Below are positions 26,441 through 35,979 of a stretch of DNA of 64,000 nucleotides, in pieces (the first letter of the stretch is position 1; each line of letters starts with the position of its first letter). The stretch lies in contig NZ_MTHD01000003.1 of the NCBI RefSeq assembly GCF_001956855.1, forward strand, positions 476,647 through 540,646, read 5' to 3'. The position numbers and the translations under genes were made by a program. The DNA comes from Azonexus hydrophilus (lineage in GTDB: Bacteria > Pseudomonadota > Gammaproteobacteria > Burkholderiales > Rhodocyclaceae). The notes below the pieces were generated by a model that made no database searches, was not told the DNA's origin, and worked only from the letters and a program-made list of their open reading frames with translations.

Positions 26441-28726
26441 GTGAAACGAAAAGCCTCCGCAGCCATTTTTCCGGCCAGCTTCCGGACAACACGGGTAGTC
26501 AGCCCGTCGATGACCAAAACCAGCATTGCGCTGGGTATTTCCACGGCGATGCTCGCTCCGGCAAGCCTCCTGGCCGACGAATCTGCCAAGGAAGCGGAAA
26601 TGGATCCGGTCACCGTGGTTGAACGCGTGATCGATCACAATCCCTATGCCGAGCCAGATGCACCCTATAAGGCTCGCATCTCCGGCGATGAGCGGCGCAA
26701 GCGCCCCCTGGCTGAAACGCCGGCGACCATCAACGTCCTGACCAAGACCCAGATCGAGGATTCCGGCTACACGGATTTGCGTGACATCCTCGATACCCAA
26801 CCCGGTATCACGCTGGGTACAGGTGAAAACGGCAATGCTTTCGGTGACCGTTACATTATCCGCGGTCAGGAAGCACGCAGCGACGTCTTCGTCGATGGCC
26901 TGCGTGATCCCGGGATGAGTATCCGTGAGAGCTTTGCCGTCGAGCAGGTGGAAGTCTCCAAGGGCCCGAATTCAAGTTTTGCCGGCCGCGGTACTGTTGG
27001 CGGTGCGATCAACTCGATCACCAAACAGGCCACCACCGATTATGATTTCACCAAGCTATCGGTTGGTCTGGGTACCGATGACCATCGTCGCGTGACGGTT
27101 GATACCAACTACGCGTTGACCGATACCGTGGCGCTGCGCGCCAACGTTCTCTATGGTTACGAAGATGTGCCTGATCGCGCACCGGCCGACCGGGAGCGTA
27201 AGGGGGTGGCATTGTCGGCGCTGATCAAGCCGACTGATCGCTTGGACATCGTGCTTGATTACTACGGTTTTCGCGGTGAGGATCGCCCGGATATGGGCTC
27301 TTATCTGTACGGCACCGTGCCCAACCGCAAGCCGTTCAAAAATGCTCCGGTGTACGCTCAGGACAACGACTTCCTGAAGTCCGAGGTGGATACCCTGACG
27401 GCACGTCTCAAGTACCGCTTCAACGATCAGGTCCGCATCACCAATGCAACCCGTTGGGGCAAGTCGGAAAATGGTTATGTGGCAACCGGTGCTGGCTATG
27501 TCAGCGATACTACGCTCCGGCTGTCGACACACCAGGGCTGGCAGGAAGTCGATTACTTCGCGAATCAGACCAACCTGTTCGTCGATACCGAAATCGCCGG
27601 CATGAAGCACGAATGGAATTTCGGGCTGGAGTATACGGATCACGCGGTCCTCAACGGCATTTACTCAATCAATGGAATAACGGCAACGAATCAGCCCAGC
27701 GCAAATAATGTGGCGTTCGCCAATGTCGATGGGGCAATTGACCATAGCAATATCCGGAAATTCAACTGGGACCAGGATTGGCGTGCCAAAGCAATATCCG
27801 CCTCGATCATGGATACCGTTGATCTGAGCGATAAATGGACGGCTTTCGCTGGTCTGCGTTACGACCGGACGCGGATTTCCCTGAAAACCCAGACTGCCGC
27901 TACAGGGGTTTTGACGGGTGACTATTCCTACAGCGAAAGCATGTGGAACGGCCATGTTGGCGTGACCTACAAGTTCCTGCCGGATGCCAATGTTTACCTG
28001 ACCTACTCGACAGCCAAGGACCTCAATGGCGGCGAGTCGGACGTTGGTACCAGTGGCGGTTATGGTGGTCTCATCACCCTGAACGGACAGGTGGCTGGCG
28101 CGAAACCGGAAAAGACCGAGAATGTCGAACTGGGGACGAAGTGGAATCTGATGGGTGGCAAGCTGCTGGCGACTGCCGCGGTATTTCAGATCACCAAGAC
28201 GGATGTCATGGAGGCCTCCGGCTATACCTCGACCGGGACTTTCAATAGCGCAGCAAACCGTGTTCGCGGCATTGAATTCGGTCTGGCCGGTAACATAACC
28301 GACAAGCTGAGCGCCTTTGCCGGTCTGACCCTGATGGATGCGGAAGTCACCAAGTCGGCCAATTCGAACCACAAAGGCAAGACCCTGAGCAACTTTGCCG
28401 ACAAGTCGGCTTCGGCGCAGTTGCGTTACCAGCTCACCCCGGTATTTGCTTTCGGAACAGCCGTGAAGTACGAAAGCAAGAAATACGCAGGTGAGCCGGA
28501 CACCGCAGCCAGTTATAACGCGGCCGGACAATACAGTCAGCCGATCCCTGCCTATACCGTCTGGGATCTGTTCGCTGACTACCGTCTGAACAAGGCGGCC
28601 AAGCTGCGTGTCAACGTGGGCAACGTGTTCGACAAGGATTACTACCTTGCCGGCTACCGCTCGGGTTCGTTCCTCTACAAAGGGGATGCGCGCAATGCCC
28701 GGGTGACGCTCAATTACGAGTTCTAA
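26441..28726 (+). CDS. TonB-dependent siderophore receptor, Fiu-like
   Basis: 761 aa with a plug domain (ETPATINVLTKTQIED, RYIIRGQEARSDVFVDGLRD, SKGPNSSFAGRGTVGG) and a barrel ending YEF. The plug wording is that of catecholate-siderophore receptors (Fiu/CirA type). GTG 26441 gives an N-terminus with a long basic lead as seen in related receptors; ATG 26510 gives a shorter standard signal peptide and is an alternative. A Fur box precedes it, and piuC, the usual companion of fiu, follows two genes later. The exact siderophore is unknown. Confidence 0.85.
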   Translation: MKRKASAAIFPASFRTTRVVSPSMTKTSIALGISTAMLAPASLLADESAKEAEMDPVTVVERVIDHNPYAEPDAPYKARISGDERRKRPLAETPATINVLTKTQIEDSGYTDLRDILDTQPGITLGTGENGNAFGDRYIIRGQEARSDVFVDGLRDPGMSIRESFAVEQVEVSKGPNSSFAGRGTVGGAINSITKQATTDYDFTKLSVGLGTDDHRRVTVDTNYALTDTVALRANVLYGYEDVPDRAPADRERKGVALSALIKPTDRLDIVLDYYGFRGEDRPDMGSYLYGTVPNRKPFKNAPVYAQDNDFLKSEVDTLTARLKYRFNDQVRITNATRWGKSENGYVATGAGYVSDTTLRLSTHQGWQEVDYFANQTNLFVDTEIAGMKHEWNFGLEYTDHAVLNGIYSINGITATNQPSANNVAFANVDGAIDHSNIRKFNWDQDWRAKAISASIMDTVDLSDKWTAFAGLRYDRTRISLKTQTAATGVLTGDYSYSESMWNGHVGVTYKFLPDANVYLTYSTAKDLNGGESDVGTSGGYGGLITLNGQVAGAKPEKTENVELGTKWNLMGGKLLATAAVFQITKTDVMEASGYTSTGTFNSAANRVRGIEFGLAGNITDKLSAFAGLTLMDAEVTKSANSNHKGKTLSNFADKSASAQLRYQLTPVFAFGTAVKYESKKYAGEPDTAASYNAAGQYSQPIPAYTVWDLFADYRLNKAAKLRVNVGNVFDKDYYLAGYRSGSFLYKGDARNARVTLNYEF

Positions 28727-28741
28727 GCAAAACCTGTCGGA

Positions 28742-28770
28742 AACGGGCGAATTCAAGGAATTCGCCCGTT
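28742..28770. terminator. Perfect 13-bp hairpin between receptor and hydroxyacid dehydrogenase
   Basis: AACGGGCGAATTC and GAATTCGCCCGTT are perfect arms with a three-base loop. There is no T-run after it, so it may be a weak terminator or an RNA processing/stability hairpin rather than a strong stop. It ends seven bases before the next start codon. Confidence 0.5.
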
Positions 28771-28777
28771 GTCATTG

Positions 28778-29905
28778 ATGAAACAGAATCGTCCTCCGCT
28801 GACCGCCATTCCTGCCGAAATCCGTTGCGCGCAGGACTACGAAATCGTCGCCGAGCATTTCCTGGCGCCGGACCGTCACGCCTATATCGCTGGCGGTTGC
28901 GGGCGCGAGATAACTCTGGCGGCGAACCGTTCGGCCTTCGATGCCACCCGGCTCTGGCCGCGTCTGCTGCGCGAACTTGGTCGGGGGCATACGGCTGTCG
29001 ACCTGTTCGGGCGCCGGCTCGTGCATCCGATCCTGCTGGCGCCGCTGGCCTACCAGACCCTGGCGCATGTCCAGGGCGAGATAGATGTTGCCCGTGGCGC
29101 GGCAGCTACCGACAGTGGTTTCGTGCTGAGCACACTGGCGGGTCGGACGCTGGAGGAAGTGGCTCCGCACGCCGGCGAGGAGCGCTGGTTCCAGTTGTAT
29201 TTCCAGGCTGAGCGCAGGCATACGCTCGACCTCGTCAAGCGCGCCGAAGCCGCTGCTTACCGGGTGCTGGTGGTGACGCTCGACACCGCGATCAAGCTGC
29301 CCAGCCTGCGCGCGCAACGTGCAGGTTTTGTCATGCCGGAACAGGTTGTCGCCGCCAGCCTGACAGATTATCCGGAGCCGGCCCCGTGCGTCATCGAGCG
29401 CGGCCAGAGCCGGGTTTTCCAGGGGGTGATGGCACAGGCGCCTGGTTGGGACGACCTCGACTGGTTGTTGAGCCAGACCCGCCTGCCAGTGGTGGTCAAG
29501 GGCGTATTGCATCCGGACGATGCACGACAGTTGCAGGCGCGGGGTGTTGCCGGAATCATCGTATCCAATCATGGCGGGCGTTCGCTCGACGGCGTGCCGG
29601 CAAGCCTGGCGGCGCTGCCGGCGATCCGTGCTGCAGTCGGTGCCGGCTATCCGCTGCTGCTCGACAGCGGCATCCGCTCCGGCGGCGATGTTTTCAAGGC
29701 CCTGGCGCTGGGCGCCGATGCGGTGCTGGTCGGACGTCTGCAGATCTATGCCCTGGCAGTGGCCGGGGCGCTCGGCGTTGCCCACATGCTGCGCCTGCTG
29801 CGCGAAGAACTGGAAGTGTGCATGGCGCAAGCGGGCTGCGCGACGCTGGCCGATATCGGCCCGGCGATGATTTTCAAGGAAACGGAAGAGGAAACGAGAT
29901 GTTGA
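28778..29905 (+). CDS. FMN-dependent alpha-hydroxyacid dehydrogenase (LldD/lactate oxidase family)
   Basis: 375 aa. FMN-binding and active-site stretches are intact: [35 protein letters not shown], the active-site His/Arg in [34 protein letters not shown]. It oxidises an L-2-hydroxy acid. Its N-terminus has a GGCGREIT stretch where membrane LldD has a longer insert, so a soluble oxidase-like enzyme is possible. ATG 28778 has no clear ribosome binding site. It sits between a siderophore receptor and piuC, so its substrate may be linked to siderophore hydroxy acids. Confidence 0.85.
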   Translation: MKQNRPPLTAIPAEIRCAQDYEIVAEHFLAPDRHAYIAGGCGREITLAANRSAFDATRLWPRLLRELGRGHTAVDLFGRRLVHPILLAPLAYQTLAHVQGEIDVARGAAATDSGFVLSTLAGRTLEEVAPHAGEERWFQLYFQAERRHTLDLVKRAEAAAYRVLVVTLDTAIKLPSLRAQRAGFVMPEQVVAASLTDYPEPAPCVIERGQSRVFQGVMAQAPGWDDLDWLLSQTRLPVVVKGVLHPDDARQLQARGVAGIIVSNHGGRSLDGVPASLAALPAIRAAVGAGYPLLLDSGIRSGGDVFKALALGADAVLVGRLQIYALAVAGALGVAHMLRLLREELEVCMAQAGCATLADIGPAMIFKETEEETRC

Positions 29906-30582
29906 TTCCAATTGAAGGCGTCCTGAGCAAGGACGAGGTCAGGCAATTCCGCGAGCAGCTTGCTGCGGCGCCCTGGGAAGACGGGCTGAAGACGGCCGGG
30001 ACGCTGGCGCGCGCGGTCAAGCGCAACCAGCAACTGGCGGATGGCTCGCCGCTGGCGGTCGAACTCGGCAACCGCATCCTGAGGAAGCTCGGAAACAACC
30101 CGCTGTTCATCTCGGCGGCGCTGCCCAGCCGTATCTACCCGCCGAAGTTCAATCGCTATGCCGATGGCGGGACCTACGGAGCGCATGTCGACAGCGCCGT
30201 GATGCAGGTACCGGGAAGCTCGGTTTCGGTGCGCAGCGACCTGTCAGCGACCTTGTTCCTGGCCGAACCTGATGAATATGACGGCGGCGAGCTGGAAATC
30301 GAGGGGCCGTTCGGCATCCAGGCGGCGAAGCTGGAGGCCGGCGACATGGTGCTCTATCCGTCGAGCAGCCTGCACCGGGTGATGCCGGTGACGCGCGGTG
30401 CGCGCATTGCATCGTTCATGTGGATCCAGAGCATGGTGCAGAACGACAGCTCGCGCACGCTGCTCTTCGATCTCGACCAGGCGATCCAGGGGATGAGCGG
30501 CGTCGTGCCGCCTGACGACGAGCGGCTGCTCAAGCTGACAGCGGTCTATCACAACCTGCTGCGCCAGTGGGCTCAGCCGTAA
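29899..30582 (+). CDS. piuC: PiuC/YbiX, Fe(II)/2-oxoglutarate-dependent PKHD-type hydroxylase
   Basis: 227 aa. The iron triad His96-x-Asp98 (GAHVDSAV) and His159 (SSSLHRV) is intact, with the 2-oxoglutarate Arg a few residues on (TRGARIASF). PiuC is found beside Fiu/PiuA siderophore receptors and helps iron release or siderophore handling by an unproven reaction. It overlaps the hydroxyacid dehydrogenase by seven bases and precedes an iron-binding protein gene. Confidence 0.92.
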   Translation: MLIPIEGVLSKDEVRQFREQLAAAPWEDGLKTAGTLARAVKRNQQLADGSPLAVELGNRILRKLGNNPLFISAALPSRIYPPKFNRYADGGTYGAHVDSAVMQVPGSSVSVRSDLSATLFLAEPDEYDGGELEIEGPFGIQAAKLEAGDMVLYPSSSLHRVMPVTRGARIASFMWIQSMVQNDSSRTLLFDLDQAIQGMSGVVPPDDERLLKLTAVYHNLLRQWAQP

Positions 30583-30593
30583 GAGGAAGCAAA

Positions 30594-31610
30594 ATGATGA
30601 TGAAAAAACTGTTTCCCTTTCTTGCCGCCTTGCTTTCGCTCAATGCGGCCCAGGCACAGGAGAAGGTGCTCAACCTCTACTCGGCGCGCCACTATCAGGC
30701 CGACGAGGCGCTGTACAACGACTTCACCAAACAAACCGGCATCCGCATCAACCGCATCGAAGGCAAGGCGCATGAGTTGCTGGAGCGCATCCGCAACGAA
30801 GGCGCGAACAGCCCGGCCGATGTCTTCATTACCGTCGATGCCGCCAGTCTGGCCGTGGCCAATGCCTGGGGTATCTTCGCACCGGTCAAGTCGGCGGTGC
30901 TGGAAGCGCGGATTCCGGCATATTTGCGTTCGGAAACCTGGTTCGCCTTTTCGACCCGGGCGCGGATGATCATCTACAACAAGCGCAAGTTGAAGGCCGA
31001 GGATGTACCGACTTACGAGTCGCTCGCCGATCCGAAACTGAAAGGCCTGTATTGCAGCATTCCGGGCGGGCATATCTACAACCTGACCTGGGTTGCTTCG
31101 CAGATTGTCCATCAGGGTGAGGCCCGGGCCGAGGAGTGGGCCCGCGGGCTGGTCGCCAATCTGGCGCGCAATCCCAGGGGCGGCGATACCGATCAGATCA
31201 AGTCGGTGGCAACCGGTGAGTGCGGCGTGGCCGTCTCGAACAGCTATTACCTGGTGCGGATGATGGCCTCCGAGCGAGTCGAGGATCGTAACCTGGTCAA
31301 GCGGCTTGGTGTTGTCTGGCCCAATCAGGGCAGTTACGGGACACATATCAACGTTTCCGGCGCCGGCTTGGTCAAGACCAGCAAGAATCGTGAGGCGGCG
31401 ATACGTTTTCTCGAATATCTCGCCAGTGACGACGCGCAGCGCTATTTCGCCAATGGCAACAACGAGTGGCCGGCGGTGCCGACAGTCAAGGTCAGCAATG
31501 AAGAATTGGCGGAATTGGGTCAGTTCAAGGCCGACACGACATCCCTGGTGACGATCGCCAACCAGTTGCCGGCGGCGCAGAAACTGCTGGATCGCACAGG
31601 CTATCGTTGA
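30594..31610 (+). CDS. fbpA: Periplasmic Fe(III)-binding protein of an ABC transporter (FbpA/FutA family)
   Basis: 338 aa with a signal peptide to about AQA-QE. The fold signature LNLYSARHY, IEGKAHELLERI, and the paired tyrosines of the iron site in SNSYYLVRM are present. It ends with DRTGYR. No permease or ATPase gene is adjacent in this window, so partners must be elsewhere. AGAGGAAGC precedes the start. It is the last gene of the Fur-box operon and is followed by a strong terminator. Confidence 0.88.
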   Translation: MMMKKLFPFLAALLSLNAAQAQEKVLNLYSARHYQADEALYNDFTKQTGIRINRIEGKAHELLERIRNEGANSPADVFITVDAASLAVANAWGIFAPVKSAVLEARIPAYLRSETWFAFSTRARMIIYNKRKLKAEDVPTYESLADPKLKGLYCSIPGGHIYNLTWVASQIVHQGEARAEEWARGLVANLARNPRGGDTDQIKSVATGECGVAVSNSYYLVRMMASERVEDRNLVKRLGVVWPNQGSYGTHINVSGAGLVKTSKNREAAIRFLEYLASDDAQRYFANGNNEWPAVPTVKVSNEELAELGQFKADTTSLVTIANQLPAAQKLLDRTGYR

Positions 31611-31633
31611 GCATTCTGGCCGGCGTCAACGAA

Positions 31634-31660
31634 AACGGGAACCCTCGGGTTCCCGTTTTT
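31634..31660 (+). terminator. Rho-independent terminator after fbpA
   Basis: AACGGGAACC-CTCG-GGTTCCCGTT followed by TTT; a classic strong stop between the plus-strand iron operon and convergent bfd. Confidence 0.85.
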
Positions 31661-31678
31661 GCATTCAGCTTCCGGTTT

Positions 31679-31882
31679 TCATGCCGCCATGCGGTTGACC
31701 TTGCCCGGCTTGGGCGCGCAACTGTGGGCTTCCTTCAGGCATTCATGGGCGCAGGAGGCGCAGCGACCGCAGTCGCGGGTGACGCCGAGATCGCGGCGGA
31801 GATCCTTGAGCGTTCGCGCGCCGCTTTCCGCTGCTTCGCGAATCTGGCGATCCGTGACTGCCTGGCACACGCAAACGTACAT
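31679..31882 (-). CDS. bfd: Bacterioferritin-associated ferredoxin
   Basis: 67 aa [2Fe-2S] protein. The cluster cysteines are in CVCQ near the N-terminus and CGRCASC in the second half. Bfd reduces bacterioferritin to release stored iron when iron is short. A Fur box sits just upstream, and the two bfr genes follow on the same strand direction some 700 bases upstream. Confidence 0.92.
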   Translation of the reverse strand: MYVCVCQAVTDRQIREAAESGARTLKDLRRDLGVTRDCGRCASCAHECLKEAHSCAPKPGKVNRMAA

Positions 31883-31907
31883 GCTTCGTCTCCGTTAATA
31901 GTTAGGT

Positions 31908-31926
31908 AATGCGAACAATTTGCATT
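31908..31926 (-). promoter_or_regulatory. Fur box upstream of bfd
   Basis: AATGCGAACAATTTGCATT is a near-palindromic 19-mer of Fur type, 26 bases before the bfd start, in line with expression on iron limitation. Confidence 0.75.
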
Positions 31927-32051
31927 CTATCTATTTGAGAATGGATGTCAATACGCAGAATGACCGCTTGTCGGTTAGCTGACAGTTTTTCCCGGAATTC
32001 TGCGGTCGACCGTAGTAATGCAAGGAAAATGCCCGTTGCCGTCCGTCAACG

Positions 32052-32077
32052 AAAAAGCCGCGGACTGGCCGCGGCTT
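32052..32077 (-). terminator. Terminator of the bfr operon
   Basis: On the minus strand, AAGCCGCGG-N5-CCGCGGCTT runs into TTTTTC, 23 bases after the last bfr stop codon. Confidence 0.8.
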
Positions 32078-32099
32078 CTGTGGTCCGGGATGAGGCGAA

Positions 32100-32582
32100 T
32101 CAGCCTTCGCCCGGCTCCATGTGCGCCTGCAGGTAATTCGGCAGGCTGACGTCTTCGATCAGACTTTGTTGCGTTTCCAGCCAGTCGATGGCTTCCTCGC
32201 AATGTTCCAGCAGGTCTTCCAGCAGTTCACGGCTGACGTAATCCTGCAGTTCCTCGCACAGGGCGATGGCTTCGATCAGCAGCGGGCGCTGGATGGTCTG
32301 CTCGTACTTCAGGTCGCCTTGCAGGCATTCGACGACGTTTTCGCCGATCATCAGCTTGCCCAGGTTCTGCAGGTTGGGCAGGCCTTCGAGGAAGAGGACG
32401 CGCTCGATGAGCTTGTCGGCTTCCTTCATGACGCGGATCGATTGCTTGTACTGGTAGTCGTTGAGCTTTTCCAGACCCCAGTTGCGGAACATGCGGGCAT
32501 GCAGGAAATACTGGTTGATCGAGGTCAGTTCGTTCTTCAGGACCTTGTTCAGGACTTCGATGACTTTCTTGTCGCCTTTCAT
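32100..32582 (-). CDS. bfr: Bacterioferritin, heme-binding subunit with degenerate ferroxidase site
   Basis: 160 aa four-helix ferritin subunit. Aligned by eye with E. coli Bfr, the heme ligand Met52 is kept (VMKEAD), as are Glu18 and Glu94, but the di-iron ligands Glu51, His54, Glu127 and His130 are replaced by Val, Glu, Cys and Ala. It should bind heme at the subunit interface but not oxidise iron alone. It is ten bases after the companion subunit, so the two probably co-assemble into a mixed 24-mer as in Neisseria and some pseudomonads. Confidence 0.9.
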   Translation of the reverse strand: MKGDKKVIEVLNKVLKNELTSINQYFLHARMFRNWGLEKLNDYQYKQSIRVMKEADKLIERVLFLEGLPNLQNLGKLMIGENVVECLQGDLKYEQTIQRPLLIEAIALCEELQDYVSRELLEDLLEHCEEAIDWLETQQSLIEDVSLPNYLQAHMEPGEG

Positions 32583-32592
32583 GTCGCGCTCC

Positions 32593-33078
32593 TCAGGCCG
32601 GGCTGCCAGAGCCCATCTGGCTCTGCAGGTAGTTTTGCAGGCCGACCAGGTCGATCAGGCGGAGCTGCTTTTCGAGGAAGTAGGCGTGGTCCATTTCGGT
32701 ATCGTCGAGCTGGACACAGAGCATGTCGCGGGTCACGTAATCCTGGGCCTTCTCGCAGGCGGCAATGGCCTTCTTGAGGTCGCCATCGACTTTGTATTCA
32801 ACGGCCAGGTCGGATTTCAGCATGTCCGGTACGGTCTTGCCGATCTTCAGTGCTTCGCGCTTCGACAGGTCCGGCTTGCCTTCGAGGAACAGGATGCGCT
32901 GGATCAGTGCGCGCGCATGTTGGCGTTCGTGGTCGGATTCGTGGATCGATTTCTGGGCCAGTTCGTTGAGGCCCATGTCGGCATACATCTCACCATGGAT
33001 CAGGTACTGGTCAACGGCGGTCAGTTCGCCGGTGAGCAGATCGTTGAGGATGTCGATGATTTTCTTGTCGCCCTTCAT
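32593..33078 (-). CDS. bfr: Bacterioferritin, ferroxidase-competent subunit lacking the heme Met
   Basis: 161 aa. The di-iron centre ligands are all present (Glu18, Glu51, His54, Glu94, and the ExxH in TEMDH), but the heme-ligand position 52 is Arg (HERQH). It therefore oxidises and stores iron but cannot bind heme at the usual site. It heads the two-gene bfr operon. Upstream lie a copy of the C/A-rich leader element and, further off, a Fur-type site, a surprising combination for an iron-storage gene. Confidence 0.9.
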   Translation of the reverse strand: MKGDKKIIDILNDLLTGELTAVDQYLIHGEMYADMGLNELAQKSIHESDHERQHARALIQRILFLEGKPDLSKREALKIGKTVPDMLKSDLAVEYKVDGDLKKAIAACEKAQDYVTRDMLCVQLDDTEMDHAYFLEKQLRLIDLVGLQNYLQSQMGSGSPA

Positions 33079-33103
33079 GGCATTTCTCCGGAAAGTTGGG
33101 AAT

Positions 33104-33133
33104 GGCTGGCTGGCGAACCTCGGCTGGCTTGCC
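33104..33133 (-). repeat. UTR element copy 2 (bfr leader)
   Basis: In mRNA sense (minus strand) GGCAAGCCAGCC - GAGGTTC - GCCAGCCAGCC, 26 bases before the bfr start. Repeat-to-repeat distance is three bases longer than in copies 1, 6 and 7. Confidence 0.75.
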
Positions 33134-33204
33134 TCGGTCCCGATTGTAGGGGGTCAGACCGTTGATTTCCAGCGTTGTTCCAGAAAAGTTCTTTGATAAC
33201 AATG

Positions 33205-33224
33205 AATTACGAACCGTTCTCATT
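33205..33224 (-). promoter_or_regulatory. Fur-type box upstream of the bfr operon
   Basis: AATTACGAACCGTTCTCATT resembles the Fur consensus. It is about 125 bases before the first bfr start and has no divergent gene to serve, so it should belong to bfr; Fur may act here as activator or the match may be incidental. Confidence 0.45.
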
Positions 33225-33282
33225 TGTGTTGTCGGTGTGTGACACGTAGATGCGCGGTATTACCTTGAGCCAGCAGGGGATA

Positions 33283-35979
33283 TCACTCCCCTTTGCCGAT
33301 GGCCCAGACTATCTGTGCGTCGCCAAGGTGGCGACGCAGTGCGGCATTGACCTGGTCCACGTCGAGTCGTTCGATGTGCTGGTCGCGTTCGGCTTCCCAG
33401 GCGTAGCTTTGGCCGGTCAGCAGCGTCAATGTGAGGCGCTCGGCGTAGAAGGATTCTGCCAGAGTCGTCTTGCGCCGTTCTTCCAGCCAGTTGGCGATAC
33501 CCGCGCTGACTTCCTGCGTGCTGAAGCCGCCGGCCAGCGCCTTCGCCAGTTCCTCACGCAGCATGTCGCGCGCCCGCTCGGCTTGCCCGCTGGCGACGCT
33601 GGCACTGATCGAGAGGCGGGCGCGGCTATCGAGACTGCTGGCAGACAGCGAGGCGCCGGCGCTGTAGGCCAGCCCTTCCTGTTCGCGCAGGCGCAGCCGG
33701 ATGCGGCTGCTGGCGTCGCCGCCGAGCAGGCGTACGGCGAGCGCCAGCGGCAGGTAATCGTCGGCATCGTTGCGGATCGGCAACAGCGCCTGGCCGACAA
33801 CGTCGGCATTCGGGAATTTCGGCAGCGCGACGACGATGTCGCTGGTGTCGACCTGTGCCGGCGCATCCGGATGAGCGATCCGCCGGTAGGGCAGCTCTGT
33901 TTTCGGCAAGGTCTGCAGCGCCTGCCAGAAGCCGCGTAAATCGTCCTCACCGAGGTCGCCGACAGCGGCAATGCGCAGCGACGAACGGCCGCCGAAATCG
34001 GCGATGCAGCGGCGCACGTCGTCGAGTGTGACGGCGCGCAGTTCGGCCAGTTGTTCTGCCAGCGGCCGCGGTCGGGACGGGTGCTCGGGCGGGTAGTTGT
34101 CAAAGCGTAGCGCGGCCTGGCTGACGGCCAGCTGGCTCGGCTGGCCTTCGGCCGCTTCGATACCGGCGATGGCGCTGGCTTTGATCCGCTCGAATTCCGC
34201 AGCCGACAGGGTCGGGGCGCGGCGCACCGTGAGCAGCAATTCGAGCGCGGCGCCCAGGTTTTCTGCCGGTGCGCGCAGGCTGATCCGACCCAGGCTGTGG
34301 CTGGCGCGGGCTTGCAGCGCTTCGAGCTGGCGTGTCAGTTGTGTGCGGTTGATGCCGCCGCCGCCTTCGGCGAACAGACTGCCGGCGATTCGGCAAGCCG
34401 TCAGCCGGCCGCGCAGCGCATCGACGTCGCCGAAATCGTTGGCGATGACCAGCCAGGCCATGCCGTCCTGAGTGCGCCGCGAAATCAGTGCGGCCTTGGC
34501 CGACGGATCGGCGAGCGTCACCTCGATGGTGGCGGCGGCGAGTTCTGCGGTCGACTGCGGTAAAGGGTCGATTTTCGCCATCGGGACCGGCCAGTCACGA
34601 TCACCGACCAGCGCTGATGGATTTGCCGGTGCCGGCGGTTCCGGCATGCGCGGCGCCTGGCCGTGGTGGAGCAGGACTTCGGCCGGTACGACGCCGGCGA
34701 TCCATTGGCGCAGCGCGGCGTTGATCTCGGCCAGCGTCAGTTCGGCAATCAGGTCGCGCTCGACGAAGAACAGCCGCCAGTCGCCGGCAACCTCGGCGGC
34801 CGAGAGGCGGTTGGCGCTTGCCTCGGGTGAAAGACGGGCGCGGTCGAACTGGCGCAGTCGGTTCTGCCGTATCCGCTCAAGCTGGGTGGCGTCGATGCCG
34901 GCGTTGGCGAAGCGATCGATGGCATCGCGCAGCGCGCTGGCCAGCGTTGCCGCATCGGCATCCTTGTCGTGGCTGGCGGTGGCCACCAGCAGCGAGTACT
35001 CAGGGCGGTCCTGGACGGCGCAGGAGACACCGAGCGCCAGGCGCTTCTCGTCGACCAGCGTCCGCCGCAGGCTGCCCCAGCTGTCGGCGCATAGCGCCGG
35101 CAGCGCCAGGTCGACGGCCAGCGTCTGGCGGTTGGTGGTGCCGGGCAGCAGCCAGGCCGCGGCGGCGACGGTGCTGCCGCTTTCGCGGTAAATCTCGGCG
35201 CGCTGGCGCAGGCGTTCGGCGTCTTCGCGGGTCCATGTGGCCGGTGGTGGGCCGGGCGGGTTTTTGGCCGCGGCGAACAGTTGACCGGAAAGTTCCAGGA
35301 CGCGCGGTGCGTCGAACTTGCCGGTGACGATCAGGACCGCGTTGTCGGGCCGGTAGTGGCGACGGTGAAAAGCCTGCAGCGCGGTGAACGGCGCATTTTC
35401 GATGTCGCTGCGGGCGCCGATCGTCGGCCGCCCGTAGCCATGCCAGAAGAAACTTTGGCGTTGCAGCGCGCGGGCAACCAGGCTGCCGGGATTGTTGTCG
35501 TTGCGTTCGAGTTCGTTGCGCACGACGGTCATCTCGCTGGCCAGGTCGGCGGCGCTGAAGCTCGGGCGCAGGAAGCGGTCGGCCTCGATGCGGATCGCCG
35601 CGTCGACCTTGTCGGGGTCGGCGCGCACGGTCTCGAAATAGTTGGTGCGGTCGCTGTTGGTCGTGCCGTTCCAGGTCGCGCCCAGCGCCGTCAGCGCCTG
35701 CTTGAGGTCCGGGTGCCGGCCGGCGCCCTTGAACAGCATGTGTTCGAGCAGATGCGCCATGCCGGTTTCGCCGTAGCCCTCATGCTTGCTGCCGGTCTTG
35801 ACCAGCAGTTCGATGCGCGTCGTTGCGGCGTCGGGAAAGGGCGCCAGGATCAGGCGAAAGCCGTTGTCCAGCCGGTACGACGAGAAGCCGCCGGCACTGG
35901 CTTCGGGCTGCCAGGGCGTGGCGGCGGCCAGCACCGGCAGTGCGGCGAGGGCGATGGTGAGGAGGGCGAGCCGGCGCAT
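33283..35979 (-). CDS. Periplasmic M16-family zinc protease (PqqL/FusC-like)
   Basis: 898 aa, signal peptide to about LAAA (residue 20). Two tandem M16 halves: the first holds the zinc motif His76-LLE-His80 (HLLEH) and a downstream Glu in the family position, the second lacks it, as usual. Exported two-domain M16 proteases encoded with TonB receptors include FusC and E. coli PqqL, which cut imported iron-protein ligands. Its start overlaps the stop of the di-heme peroxidase gene (TAATG), at the tail of the iron supraoperon. A role in processing a proteinaceous iron source is inference. Confidence 0.88.
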   Translation of the reverse strand: MRRLALLTIALAALPVLAAATPWQPEASAGGFSSYRLDNGFRLILAPFPDAATTRIELLVKTGSKHEGYGETGMAHLLEHMLFKGAGRHPDLKQALTALGATWNGTTNSDRTNYFETVRADPDKVDAAIRIEADRFLRPSFSAADLASEMTVVRNELERNDNNPGSLVARALQRQSFFWHGYGRPTIGARSDIENAPFTALQAFHRRHYRPDNAVLIVTGKFDAPRVLELSGQLFAAAKNPPGPPPATWTREDAERLRQRAEIYRESGSTVAAAAWLLPGTTNRQTLAVDLALPALCADSWGSLRRTLVDEKRLALGVSCAVQDRPEYSLLVATASHDKDADAATLASALRDAIDRFANAGIDATQLERIRQNRLRQFDRARLSPEASANRLSAAEVAGDWRLFFVERDLIAELTLAEINAALRQWIAGVVPAEVLLHHGQAPRMPEPPAPANPSALVGDRDWPVPMAKIDPLPQSTAELAAATIEVTLADPSAKAALISRRTQDGMAWLVIANDFGDVDALRGRLTACRIAGSLFAEGGGGINRTQLTRQLEALQARASHSLGRISLRAPAENLGAALELLLTVRRAPTLSAAEFERIKASAIAGIEAAEGQPSQLAVSQAALRFDNYPPEHPSRPRPLAEQLAELRAVTLDDVRRCIADFGGRSSLRIAAVGDLGEDDLRGFWQALQTLPKTELPYRRIAHPDAPAQVDTSDIVVALPKFPNADVVGQALLPIRNDADDYLPLALAVRLLGGDASSRIRLRLREQEGLAYSAGASLSASSLDSRARLSISASVASGQAERARDMLREELAKALAGGFSTQEVSAGIANWLEERRKTTLAESFYAERLTLTLLTGQSYAWEAERDQHIERLDVDQVNAALRRHLGDAQIVWAIGKGE

